Shown here in pieces: positions 20,126 through 28,333 of a stretch of DNA of 55,263 bases (position 1 is the first letter of the stretch; each line of letters starts with the position of its first letter). Location: assembly GCF_009192945.1 (NCBI RefSeq), contig NZ_NSET01000087.1:1-55263 (forward strand). Direction: 5' to 3'. The notes beneath the pieces were generated by a model. That model made no database searches. It was not told the DNA's origin and saw only the letters and a program-made list of their open reading frames with translations. Position numbers and translations under genes: made by a program. Origin of the DNA: Xanthomonas maliensis (GTDB lineage Bacteria; Pseudomonadota; Gammaproteobacteria; Xanthomonadales; Xanthomonadaceae).

Positions 20126-22513
20126 ATGACGGAAACGCACGCAAGCGAACCGACCTGCAATCCCGCCCCGGCGTTGTCGCGGCGGCGCTTCCTGGCCTGG
20201 AGCAGTCTGGCGCTCGCTGCCGGTCTGGTGCGCTTTCCGGCGCAAGCGCAGGCGGCTCGCGCGGAAGCGGTGCGTGCGGTCCCATTGGCCCGGGTGCGAC
20301 TGCTGCCGTCGATCTTCCTGGATGCACTGGCAACCAATCGCCGCTATCTGATGCGTCTGCAGCCCGATCGCCTGCTGCACAACTTCCTGCTCTATGCCGG
20401 CCTGGACCCGAAGGCGCCTGCTTACGGTGGCTGGGAGAGCGACACGATCGCCGGTCACACGCTCGGTCATTACCTCAGTGCGCTGGCGCTGATGCATGCC
20501 CAGACCGGCGATGCGGCCTGCGCGGAGCGCGCCCGCTATCTGGTCGCCGAGTTGGCCCGCTGCCAAGCGCAGGCTGGCGACGGCTACGTGGCTGGATTTA
20601 CCCGCAAGACTGCCAGCGGGGAGATCGAAAGCGGGCGCGCCGTGTTCGACGAACTGCGGCGCGGCAAGATCGAGCCGCTGCCGTTCTATCTCAATGGCAG
20701 CTGGGCACCGCTGTACACCTGGCACAAGCTGTTCGCCGGGCTGCTCGATGTGCATGCGCATTGTGGCAATGGGCAGGCCTTGCAGGTGGCGGTGGGGCTG
20801 GCCGGCTATCTGCAACGTGTCTTCGCGGTGCTGGACGATGCGCAGTTGCAGAAGGTGCTGTCTTGCGAGTTCGGTGGCCTCAACGAATCGTTCGTCGAGC
20901 TGCATGTGCGTACGGGCGACGCCCAGTGGTTGGCGCTGGCGCAACGGTTGCATCATCACGCCGTGCTCGATCCGCTGAGCGCCCAGCGCGATGAACTGAT
21001 GCATCAGCACGCCAATACCAATATTCCCAAGTTGATCGGGTTGGCGCGCGAGTTCGAGGTCAGCGGCGATCCCGCCGCGGGGGCGGCTGCGCGCTTCTTC
21101 TGGCATACGGTCACCGACCACCACACCTACGCCATCGGCGGCAACGGCGACCGCGAATACTTCCAGCGGCCGGACAGTCTTTCGAAGTTTCTCACCGAAC
21201 AGACCTGCGAGCACTGCGCCAGCTACAACATGCTCAAGCTCACCCGCCATGTGTATCAATGGGGCCCGCAGGCAGAGCTGTTCGATTACTACGAGCGCAC
21301 CTTGCTCAATCATGTGATGGCGCAACAGCATCCACGTACCGGCATGTTCACCTACATGACGCCGCTGCTGGCGGGCGAGGCGCGCGGATGGTCGTCGCCG
21401 TTCGATGATTTCTGGTGTTGCGTGGGCAGCGGCATGGAATCGCACGCGCAGTTCGGCGACTCGATCTACTGGGAGGACGGCCAAACCGTCTACGTGAATC
21501 TCTACGTGCCGTCGACGGTGCGCGACGCCGCTGGCCTAACGCTGAGCCTGCGCAGCGCGCTGCCGGAACAGGGGCAGGTGAGCGTGCGCATCGATGTTGC
21601 GCCGTCTGCCAGACGCACGCTCGCGTTGCGCGTGCCCGGCTGGGCTGGGGCGGTGGTTTTGCAGGTCAATGAGCAAGTGCAGTCGGTGCAGCCGCGCGAT
21701 GGCTATCTGCGGGTCGAGCGGCTGTGGAGCGCCGGTGACCGGGTGTCCTTGCAGCTGGAGATGCCGCTGCGGTTGGAACCCACCCTTGATGACCCGGCTT
21801 GGGTCGCTGTCATGCGCGGCCCCTTGGTGCTGGCGGCCGATCTCGGCGACGCGGCGGCACCGTGGGACAACAAGACGCCGGCTTTGATCGGTGGCGACGA
21901 TGTCCTGCAACGCCTGCAGCCGCTGCCGACGCAGGGGCATTATCGGTACAGCGATGGTGCGCAGCAGTGGCAGTTCTCGCCGTTCTATGCCCAGTTCGAC
22001 CGCCGCAGCGCCGTCTATGTGGAACACCGTGATGCCACAGGCTGGCAACGTCGCATGGACGAACTGGCTGCCGCGCAGTCGCGCGAGCAGACGCTCAACG
22101 CCAGCGCGCTGGACTGGATCGCACTCGGGCAGGAAGCATCGGAAAAAGCACACGCCTTGCAAAGCGAGAGTTCCTATCCCCTTAGCTATCGTCGTCGCGC
22201 CGGTCGCGATGCTCGCACCGGCGGCTTCATCGCCTTTCACTTGCGCAATACCGCGCAGGCACGGGTGCTGCGGCTACGTTACTGGGGCGATGAGACGCGA
22301 CGGCGCTTTCGCATTCTCGCCGATGGCGAGCTGGTCGCCAACGAGCGCCTGGACGGCGACCGCGGCCTGGACTTCGTCGATGTCGACTATCCACTGCCTG
22401 CGTTCGTCGTGGGACGCGCGCAGTTGCAGATCCGTATCGAGCCAGAGACGGGTTTTTCCGCCGGCCCGGCGTTCGGTTGCTGGGCATTGCCGGGTGGGAC
22501 GCGTATCGGTTGA
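20126..22513 (+). CDS. GH127 beta-L-arabinofuranosidase (DUF1680), Tat-exported
   Basis: A 795-aa enzyme predicted to cleave beta-1,2-linked L-arabinofuranose from arabino-oligosaccharides. The N-terminus carries a twin-arginine signal (SRRRFLAWSSLALAAG) ending near AQAQAA. The core is an (alpha/alpha)6 barrel (about 60-460) followed by beta domains. The metal/thiolate site of the family is visible: C361-E362-H363-C364 and the pair C431-C432 in FDDFWCCVGSGMESH. In bifidobacterial HypBA1 a Glu and Cys residues bind zinc and the first Cys of the CC pair is the nucleophile. Tat export suits an enzyme that may acquire zinc before secretion. It follows the second TonB receptor by 146 bp on the same strand. 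GH146 is a close alternative within the same clan. Confidence 0.9.
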   Translation: MTETHASEPTCNPAPALSRRRFLAWSSLALAAGLVRFPAQAQAARAEAVRAVPLARVRLLPSIFLDALATNRRYLMRLQPDRLLHNFLLYAGLDPKAPAYGGWESDTIAGHTLGHYLSALALMHAQTGDAACAERARYLVAELARCQAQAGDGYVAGFTRKTASGEIESGRAVFDELRRGKIEPLPFYLNGSWAPLYTWHKLFAGLLDVHAHCGNGQALQVAVGLAGYLQRVFAVLDDAQLQKVLSCEFGGLNESFVELHVRTGDAQWLALAQRLHHHAVLDPLSAQRDELMHQHANTNIPKLIGLAREFEVSGDPAAGAAARFFWHTVTDHHTYAIGGNGDREYFQRPDSLSKFLTEQTCEHCASYNMLKLTRHVYQWGPQAELFDYYERTLLNHVMAQQHPRTGMFTYMTPLLAGEARGWSSPFDDFWCCVGSGMESHAQFGDSIYWEDGQTVYVNLYVPSTVRDAAGLTLSLRSALPEQGQVSVRIDVAPSARRTLALRVPGWAGAVVLQVNEQVQSVQPRDGYLRVERLWSAGDRVSLQLEMPLRLEPTLDDPAWVAVMRGPLVLAADLGDAAAPWDNKTPALIGGDDVLQRLQPLPTQGHYRYSDGAQQWQFSPFYAQFDRRSAVYVEHRDATGWQRRMDELAAAQSREQTLNASALDWIALGQEASEKAHALQSESSYPLSYRRRAGRDARTGGFIAFHLRNTAQARVLRLRYWGDETRRRFRILADGELVANERLDGDRGLDFVDVDYPLPAFVVGRAQLQIRIEPETGFSAGPAFGCWALPGGTRIG

Positions 22514-22612
22514 TGCCGCTTGGTGGGACTGGCGTCATCAGGGCTTCATCCATTTGTGACGGACTTCGGGGTATAAGGCCCCCTCGTCTTGACTCATGGA
22601 TGGTAAAGACCG

Positions 22613-24673
22613 ATGAGCGCATCTCCCGCGACGATTCAGGATGCACTGGCGCGCCAATCCGATCGCCTGTTGCGCTTGCACTTTCCGGCCAACGATGGCC
22701 CGGCGGCGGTGTTGTTGCCGGAGCGGCTGGACGCAGACGAGGCGCTCTCGCGTGATTTTGCCTTCACCGTGACGCTGCTGTCGGACGATGCTGCCATTGC
22801 GGCCAAGACGTTAATCGGCAAGCTTGTCACGCTGGAGCTGGTTCGTCAGGACGCCGAACCCCGTTATTTCAATGGCTATGTGTTCGAGTTCGCGCGCGTA
22901 CGCACCGACGGCGGCGTTGCGACGTATACGATGGTGCTGCGGCCCTGGATGGCATTCCTGCGGCTGCGGCAGAACAGCGGGCCATTGCACGGCAAGACCG
23001 TGGCCGAGCTTACCGACACCATCGCCGGCCGCTACCGACAGCAGGATCTGCGCACCGAACTGGGCGCGATGCCCGATCCGGCGATCACCCAGGCCATGCA
23101 GTGGCAGGAGAGCGACGCCAATTTCCTGCATCGCTGGTGGGAGGCGCGCGGCTGGTACTACCACTACGAACATCGGCGCGACGGCCACACCCTGGTCCTG
23201 CGCGACGATTCCCGTCAGGCCAAGCCGATCGATGGCCAAGCGCAGGTGCGTTACTTCGCCGAAGGCGGCCCGCACGACGAGGACGCGATCGCCGACTGGG
23301 CGCCGACCCGTCGGCTGTCGCCGACGCGCTATGCGGTGACCAGCTTCGATTTCAAGCAGCCAATGCCGAAGGCGGCCAGCATGCCGACGCTCAATCAGCA
23401 AGGCGAGGTGCCGGAGCTGGAAGTGTACGAGCACACCGGCGCCTATGGCTTTGTCAACGACAGTGCTGGCAGCGAACTGGCCAAGCTGCGGATGGAGGAG
23501 CTGGAAGCCGGTGCGAAGTGGTTCGATGCCCAAGGCAATTGTGCGCGCCTGCAACCGGGACGGGCCTTCGATCTTAGCGGGCACTTCGAGCATGATCAGG
23601 ATGCGGTGGACGATCGCCAATTCCTGGTCGTGGCGGTCCGCCACGAAGCGGTCAACAACTACCTTGCCGACGAGCCGTCGCGCTACCGCAACCAAGCCAC
23701 TGCGTTGCGGCAAAAAGTGCCGTGGCGGCCGGGACGTGGTTACAACAGCACGCGCCCGCGGGTGTATGGGCTGCATACCGCGCTGGTGGTGGGGCCGAAG
23801 GGCGAGGAGATCTATTGCGATGCTTATGGCCGCGTCGCCGCGCAGTTTCATTGGGACCGCACCGGCAAGTACGACGAAAACAGTTCCTGTATGTTGCGGG
23901 TCGCCACCTCGATGGCAGGCGAGCGTTTCGGTTTCGTCGCGGTACCGCGCATCGGCCAGGAAGTGATCGTGCAATTCCTCGATGGCGACGTCGATCGCGG
24001 TCTGATCACCGGCGTGGTGCCCAATCAGACCCAGATGCCGCCGTGGGAACTGCCGGACAATCGCACCCAGACCGGCTTCCTGACCCGTTCCAGCCCGGAC
24101 GGCGTTTACGAAAACGCCAACGCCTTCCGCTTCGAGGACAAGAAGGGCCAGGAGGAAGTGTGGTTGCACGCCGAGAAGGACCAGCGGATCGAGGTGGAGC
24201 ACGACGAGTCGCATTGGGTCGGCAACGATCGCAGCAAGCGCGTGGACCATAACGAAACCTCCTCCATCGGCGACAACCGCACCGAGGACGTCGGCCAAAA
24301 CGAGACGATTTCCATCGGCAAGAACCGCAGTGTCACCATCGGCGGCAACAAGTCCGAAACGATCTCCCTGGCCAAGGCCGAAACCATCGGCCTGGCCAAG
24401 GCGCTGACGATCGGCGCCGCCTACCAGACCAGCGTCGGGGCGGCGATGAATACCAGTGTCGGGCTGTCGCAGACCGCGCAGATCGGCCAGAGCAAGTCCA
24501 CCAAGGTGGGCAAGCGCTACCACATCAATGCCGGCGAGGAATTCATGGTGACGGTCGGCAAGTCCACCCTGGTCATGCGCGCTGATGGGACGGTGTTGAT
24601 CAACGGGACCCAGTTCAACTTCAGCGCCAGCGGCCCGGTACAGATCATCGGCAAGGACGTGGACATCAACTGA
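22613..24673 (+). CDS. vgrG: Type VI secretion spike protein VgrG (TssI)
   Basis: A 686-aa spike subunit that trimerises at the tip of the Hcp tube and carries effectors. The first ~400 residues match the gp27-like base (RYFNGYVFEFARV, MQWQESDANFLHRWWEARGW), followed by the gp5-like OB-fold (about 395-490, CDAYGRVAAQFHWDR). A regular needle of short repeats with N-x-T/S-x-x-x-G-x spacing runs from about 530 (NETSSIGDNRTEDVG, NETISIGKNRSVTIGG). The C-terminus ends in GKDVDIN with no extra toxin domain, so it is structural and not an evolved VgrG. No tss core genes are in the window, making this an orphan vgrG cargo island. DUF2169 and effector genes follow at short spacing. Confidence 0.95.
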   Translation: MSASPATIQDALARQSDRLLRLHFPANDGPAAVLLPERLDADEALSRDFAFTVTLLSDDAAIAAKTLIGKLVTLELVRQDAEPRYFNGYVFEFARVRTDGGVATYTMVLRPWMAFLRLRQNSGPLHGKTVAELTDTIAGRYRQQDLRTELGAMPDPAITQAMQWQESDANFLHRWWEARGWYYHYEHRRDGHTLVLRDDSRQAKPIDGQAQVRYFAEGGPHDEDAIADWAPTRRLSPTRYAVTSFDFKQPMPKAASMPTLNQQGEVPELEVYEHTGAYGFVNDSAGSELAKLRMEELEAGAKWFDAQGNCARLQPGRAFDLSGHFEHDQDAVDDRQFLVVAVRHEAVNNYLADEPSRYRNQATALRQKVPWRPGRGYNSTRPRVYGLHTALVVGPKGEEIYCDAYGRVAAQFHWDRTGKYDENSSCMLRVATSMAGERFGFVAVPRIGQEVIVQFLDGDVDRGLITGVVPNQTQMPPWELPDNRTQTGFLTRSSPDGVYENANAFRFEDKKGQEEVWLHAEKDQRIEVEHDESHWVGNDRSKRVDHNETSSIGDNRTEDVGQNETISIGKNRSVTIGGNKSETISLAKAETIGLAKALTIGAAYQTSVGAAMNTSVGLSQTAQIGQSKSTKVGKRYHINAGEEFMVTVGKSTLVMRADGTVLINGTQFNFSASGPVQIIGKDVDIN

Positions 24674-24688
24674 GCAGGCGCGCCGAGC

Positions 24689-26047
24689 ATGGAATTCCGC
24701 AATCTCACCCCCTTCGACGCGCTCTGCTACTCGGCGCTGGCGCCGGACGATCAGGAGCACCGGGTGATCGCCATGAAGGTAGCCTATCGGCTCTCCGTCG
24801 ATCCGCAAACGCCGGGCCGTCTGCAGCCGCAACTGCTGGATGCAGAACCATTGCCGCTGTGCACGGCCGACACGTTCTATGGCGAGCCCGGACAGAGCAG
24901 CACCCGCGAGGAAAGCGATCTGGCGCCGTACAAGCCACGATGCGACGTGCTGCTGCGCGGCCATGCCTATGCGCCGCAAGGGCGGCCGCATGCGCAATGG
25001 ATGAGTCGCCTGCGCGTCAGTCTGCCGCTGCCACTCGAGCCACCGCCGGAGATTCCGCTGCCGTACGGGCTGGCGCCCAATATGCCGCCGAGCTTCGAGC
25101 AACTGGAGCAGTGGCGGCGCGCGCAGGCGCATGCACTGCGGCTGCATGCCGAGCGACCGACCCATCGGGTGTTGCTGGACAAGTCGCTTCGGGTGAGCGG
25201 GCCACGGCAGTTCAGCCAGGCGCGCTTGCGCGGCGATTGGCGGGTCGGCGAGGCGCAGCCAGTGTCCGGCGTGCCGTTGCGCTGGGAGCATGCCTTTGGC
25301 GGGCACGCGCAGGTGGCCGATCGTGAGCGTGATCCGACGCTGGCGCCAGGGTGGCGCTTGAACGAGGTGTGCTTCAGCAATCCGCTCGGCTGCGGGTGGT
25401 TCGATGCGCGGCAATTCGATCTCGCCGGGCCGGATGAGTTACAGAGCCCGGAAGGCACGCCGGTACCGCAGTTCGAGTGGCCGGACGCACCGGTGCTACA
25501 GCCGTTGCTGGCGCGCAATCCGGAACCGCCGGTCGACGCCGCGGGCATGGCGACCGTAGCAGCCGGCTATGGCATGCAACCGGCGGGTTTTGGTGCACGT
25601 GGACGTGCCTGGGCGCCGCGGCTGGCGCTCGCCGGAAGCTACGACTGGCAGTGGCTCAACCAGCGTTGGCCTGGGCTGCCGCTGGACTTCGATTTTGGGT
25701 ACTGGAACAGCGCCCCGGTCGACCAACAGGTCGAGCATCTGGCGCCGGATGCGCGGCTGGAGGTCTGGAACCTGACCGACCCGGCCCTGTCCGCCGATGG
25801 TTATGCGTGTTGCGATCTGCCGGGGCATCGCCCCTATGTGCTGGTGCGCATGCAGGATGGCGGTCTGTTGCCGCTGCCGTTGTTGACCGACACCGTGCTG
25901 TGGGACACCGATACGGCGACCCTGAGCCTGACCCATCGTGTTTCGCTGCCGCGCGACTGGCCGGTGCGCGCGATCGAAGCACGCTTCGAGAGCGATCCTG
26001 CCGCGCCGTTGGTGCGCTGGCCAGCGACGGAGACGGCCGGTGGCTGA
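24689..26047 (+). CDS. DUF2169 domain T6SS adaptor
   Basis: A 452-aa cytoplasmic protein beginning MEFRNLTPFDALCYSAL, the typical opening of DUF2169 proteins. Characteristic segments include RVIAMKVAYRL, the CDVLLRGHAYAP block, the VRVSLPL-type strand and WEHAFGG. Family members sit between vgrG and PAAR-type effector genes and act as adaptors or chaperones that load the PAAR effector onto VgrG. This placement is exactly the one seen here: 15 bp after vgrG and 8 bp of overlap with the PAAR-like effector gene. No catalytic motif is visible. Confidence 0.87.
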   Translation: MEFRNLTPFDALCYSALAPDDQEHRVIAMKVAYRLSVDPQTPGRLQPQLLDAEPLPLCTADTFYGEPGQSSTREESDLAPYKPRCDVLLRGHAYAPQGRPHAQWMSRLRVSLPLPLEPPPEIPLPYGLAPNMPPSFEQLEQWRRAQAHALRLHAERPTHRVLLDKSLRVSGPRQFSQARLRGDWRVGEAQPVSGVPLRWEHAFGGHAQVADRERDPTLAPGWRLNEVCFSNPLGCGWFDARQFDLAGPDELQSPEGTPVPQFEWPDAPVLQPLLARNPEPPVDAAGMATVAAGYGMQPAGFGARGRAWAPRLALAGSYDWQWLNQRWPGLPLDFDFGYWNSAPVDQQVEHLAPDARLEVWNLTDPALSADGYACCDLPGHRPYVLVRMQDGGLLPLPLLTDTVLWDTDTATLSLTHRVSLPRDWPVRAIEARFESDPAAPLVRWPATETAGG

Positions 26048-27356
26048 CAATTACGTCGCGCGCAAGCAGGCGGGCTGGCAGGTGGTCTCCATCTGTCCGG
26101 ACGTGTGCAAAACCCCGATGGGCAGCAGCATTCCGGCGGTGCCGTATCCGCTGGTGGCCAAACTCGACACCGCCAGCCAACCTGCCGGCACGGTGCGCGC
26201 CAATGCGCATCCCATCGTCCTGTTCGACGCCAGCTACACGCCCGCAACCACCGGCGATGAAGCCGGAACCGCCAAGGGCGTGCAGAGTGGCACCGTCGCA
26301 GCCAAGGCCTGGCCGAAGCAGCGCAGCAGCACGGTGCGGGTCGAAGGCAAGCGGGTCATCCGTCACGACGACCAGTTCTGGATGAACGGCAATTACAGCG
26401 CGCCCAGCAGCAAGGCGCAGCGCTGGAAAGAACGTCAGGAGGCCATCGCGCGCGCGCGCGAAAAGGCGCGCGAGATGCCACCCGGCAAGAAGCGCGACGC
26501 GCTGTTGCGCAGTGCTGACCGTCTGGAGAAGAACAATTTTGCGGTCGAACGCGCGCGGCTTTCTCAGAGTGCCTACAGCAATGACGGCAGTGCCCCAGAG
26601 GGATGGCGCAATGTCAGCAACGATAGCGGGCAGTTGAGCAAGTACGGGTTGAAGCCGAGTGACCTCTCGCCTGAGGGGAGCAACTTCCGCGCCCAGCTGT
26701 ATGCGCCGGACCCTGCAGTGTTTGGCGACAGCATGCAGCCGACGCTCGCCTTCAAGGGCACCGACATGCTCAGTGGCGCTGACTGGTCGAACAACATCGC
26801 GCAGGGGCTGGGGCATCCGTCCGAGTATTATCAACGTGCCGTCGGTATCGGCACTGCTGCAGGGCGCGCGGGCTCTCCGCTGCATTTCGCCGGCCACTCG
26901 CTGGGCGGCGGCCTGGCCTCGGCGGCATCGCAGGCCAGCGGATTCCCTGCCACCACGTTCAATGCTGCCGGGCTGAATTCCGGTACCGTGGCGCAGTACG
27001 GCGGCACCGCGGCTGCTTCGGATATCGATGCGTTCCGGGTCGCCGGTGAGGTGCTGACGCGGTTCCAGGAAGGTGGCGTGCTGGAGAACGGACCGCTCGG
27101 CGCTTTGATCAGCCATATGGCACCGGACGCAGCTGGTGTACCGCATGAATTGATGCAGGCCCCAGGAAATGGCGACATGTTCCGAAAGCATATGATCGGC
27201 CCAACCATCGACGCCATCGAGCAGGAGAAGAAGCTCGACCTTGCCAAGATGGACGCGCTCTCCGCTCCCCGACAACCCTTCGATATCAATTCCATCCCGA
27301 CGCCCAGCACCACGCCTGGACCAGGCGGGCATCTGGAAGGCTATGGAACCGACTGA
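26040..27356 (+). CDS. T6SS effector: PAAR-like (DUF4150) domain fused to a lipase domain
   Basis: A 438-aa effector. Residues 1-120 match the PAAR-like DUF4150 domain (CKTPMGSSIPAVPYPLVAKL, ASYTPATTGDEAGTAKGV, VIRHDDQFWMNG), which caps the VgrG spike. A basic linker (about 125-165) leads to an alpha/beta-hydrolase with LAFKGTD and the nucleophile elbow GHSLGGG, S287 being the catalytic serine. This resembles class 3/Tle-type phospholipases that attack membranes of target bacteria. The start is a GTG at 26040 with GGAG 7 bases before it, overlapping the DUF2169 gene by 8 bp. The next gene encodes a lipoprotein, the usual location of a lipase immunity protein. The substrate is inferred. Confidence 0.85.
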   Translation: MADNYVARKQAGWQVVSICPDVCKTPMGSSIPAVPYPLVAKLDTASQPAGTVRANAHPIVLFDASYTPATTGDEAGTAKGVQSGTVAAKAWPKQRSSTVRVEGKRVIRHDDQFWMNGNYSAPSSKAQRWKERQEAIARAREKAREMPPGKKRDALLRSADRLEKNNFAVERARLSQSAYSNDGSAPEGWRNVSNDSGQLSKYGLKPSDLSPEGSNFRAQLYAPDPAVFGDSMQPTLAFKGTDMLSGADWSNNIAQGLGHPSEYYQRAVGIGTAAGRAGSPLHFAGHSLGGGLASAASQASGFPATTFNAAGLNSGTVAQYGGTAAASDIDAFRVAGEVLTRFQEGGVLENGPLGALISHMAPDAAGVPHELMQAPGNGDMFRKHMIGPTIDAIEQEKKLDLAKMDALSAPRQPFDINSIPTPSTTPGPGGHLEGYGTD

Positions 27357-27372
27357 TGAAAGGACAGCACGC

Positions 27373-28275
27373 ATGTATGCGCTTCTTCGTTCGAGATTGC
27401 GGCGGCTGTGGCCGTGGCTTGCGGCAGGAATGTGCTGGCTGCTGGCGGGGTGCGGCATGAGCGCGCAAGGGCAGGGCGTCGACGCGTTCGACGGCCCGCT
27501 GCGGCAAGCAGCCGAGGCCATCCAGCGTGGCGATCCACGGCAGTTGCGGACACTGGCGCAGCAAGGTGTCGCGTTGGACGGCGTGGGGAAGTCGCAGCTC
27601 ACCCTGCTGTGGTACGCCATCCAGACCCATCGCTACGATGCGGTACGCGAGCTGGTGGCCCTGGGCGTGGATCCGGACACGCATGCCGTCGCGCCGCTGG
27701 GAACGCCGCTGCAGCACGCGCTGACCCATGACACCGCATTGCTCGCGGCCATGCTGGACGGAGGGCTGTCGCCCAATCATCAGGCCGCCGACGGCGTGCC
27801 GTTGCTGCAGCGCGCCGTGTTTGGCGACGGCGCCGAAGAGCGCGTGCGGCTGCTGGTGGAGCGGGGTGCCGACGTCAACCTGCGCGACGACATTGGCGAC
27901 TCGGCGCTGTCCGAAGCGATCGATGCACGCAGGCCGGATATCGCGCTGTATCTACTCGAACATGGTGCGGCCTGGGATGCGGCTGCGCGCAATGGCGACA
28001 CGCCCGCCTGGGGCGTGGAGTGGACGCTGCGCCGGCTGGGTGTTGCGGCGCCAGCCGGCAAGGCCACCGATATCAGCGTCGATGCCAAGGGCGAGGTGGT
28101 CCGGCGTGACACCACCCCTGCGCCGGCTCCGGTAGATCCTGCGACTGCCGCATTGCGCCAAGGCTTCGAGCGGCTGCGCGCCGCGATGATCGCCAAGGGC
28201 GCGCAATTCCCGGCCGATCCACCGGCGACCGTGCGTGCGCGCATGAAGGCGGCCGGGCAACCGGTGGCGGAATAA
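27373..28275 (+). CDS. Ankyrin-repeat lipoprotein, probable immunity to the lipase effector
   Basis: A 300-aa protein with a lipoprotein signal peptide ending in the lipobox LLAGC (Cys at about residue 27). About five ankyrin repeats follow (RYDAVRELVALGVDPDT, LLVERGADVNLRDDIGDSAL, RPDIALYLLEHGAAWD), then a Pro/Ala-rich linker and a charged C-terminus. It starts 16 bp after the effector stop with AAAGGA 8 bases upstream. Periplasmic ankyrin or Sel1 lipoproteins commonly neutralise T6SS lipases acting from the periplasm. The lipid anchor and adjacency therefore support an immunity role, but no direct family match to a proven immunity protein is claimed. Confidence 0.72.
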   Translation: MYALLRSRLRRLWPWLAAGMCWLLAGCGMSAQGQGVDAFDGPLRQAAEAIQRGDPRQLRTLAQQGVALDGVGKSQLTLLWYAIQTHRYDAVRELVALGVDPDTHAVAPLGTPLQHALTHDTALLAAMLDGGLSPNHQAADGVPLLQRAVFGDGAEERVRLLVERGADVNLRDDIGDSALSEAIDARRPDIALYLLEHGAAWDAAARNGDTPAWGVEWTLRRLGVAAPAGKATDISVDAKGEVVRRDTTPAPAPVDPATAALRQGFERLRAAMIAKGAQFPADPPATVRARMKAAGQPVAE

Positions 28276-28333
28276 CTGATCGGGACGAGCCGGGCCGTGA
28301 TCGGCTCAAACCAGACAAGGACGGTCGGCGCGC

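Noticed and set aside
22811..25414. 867-codon minus-strand frame opposite vgrG and the DUF2169 gene
   Set aside because: Antisense to two genes with recognisable families; no coherent domain.
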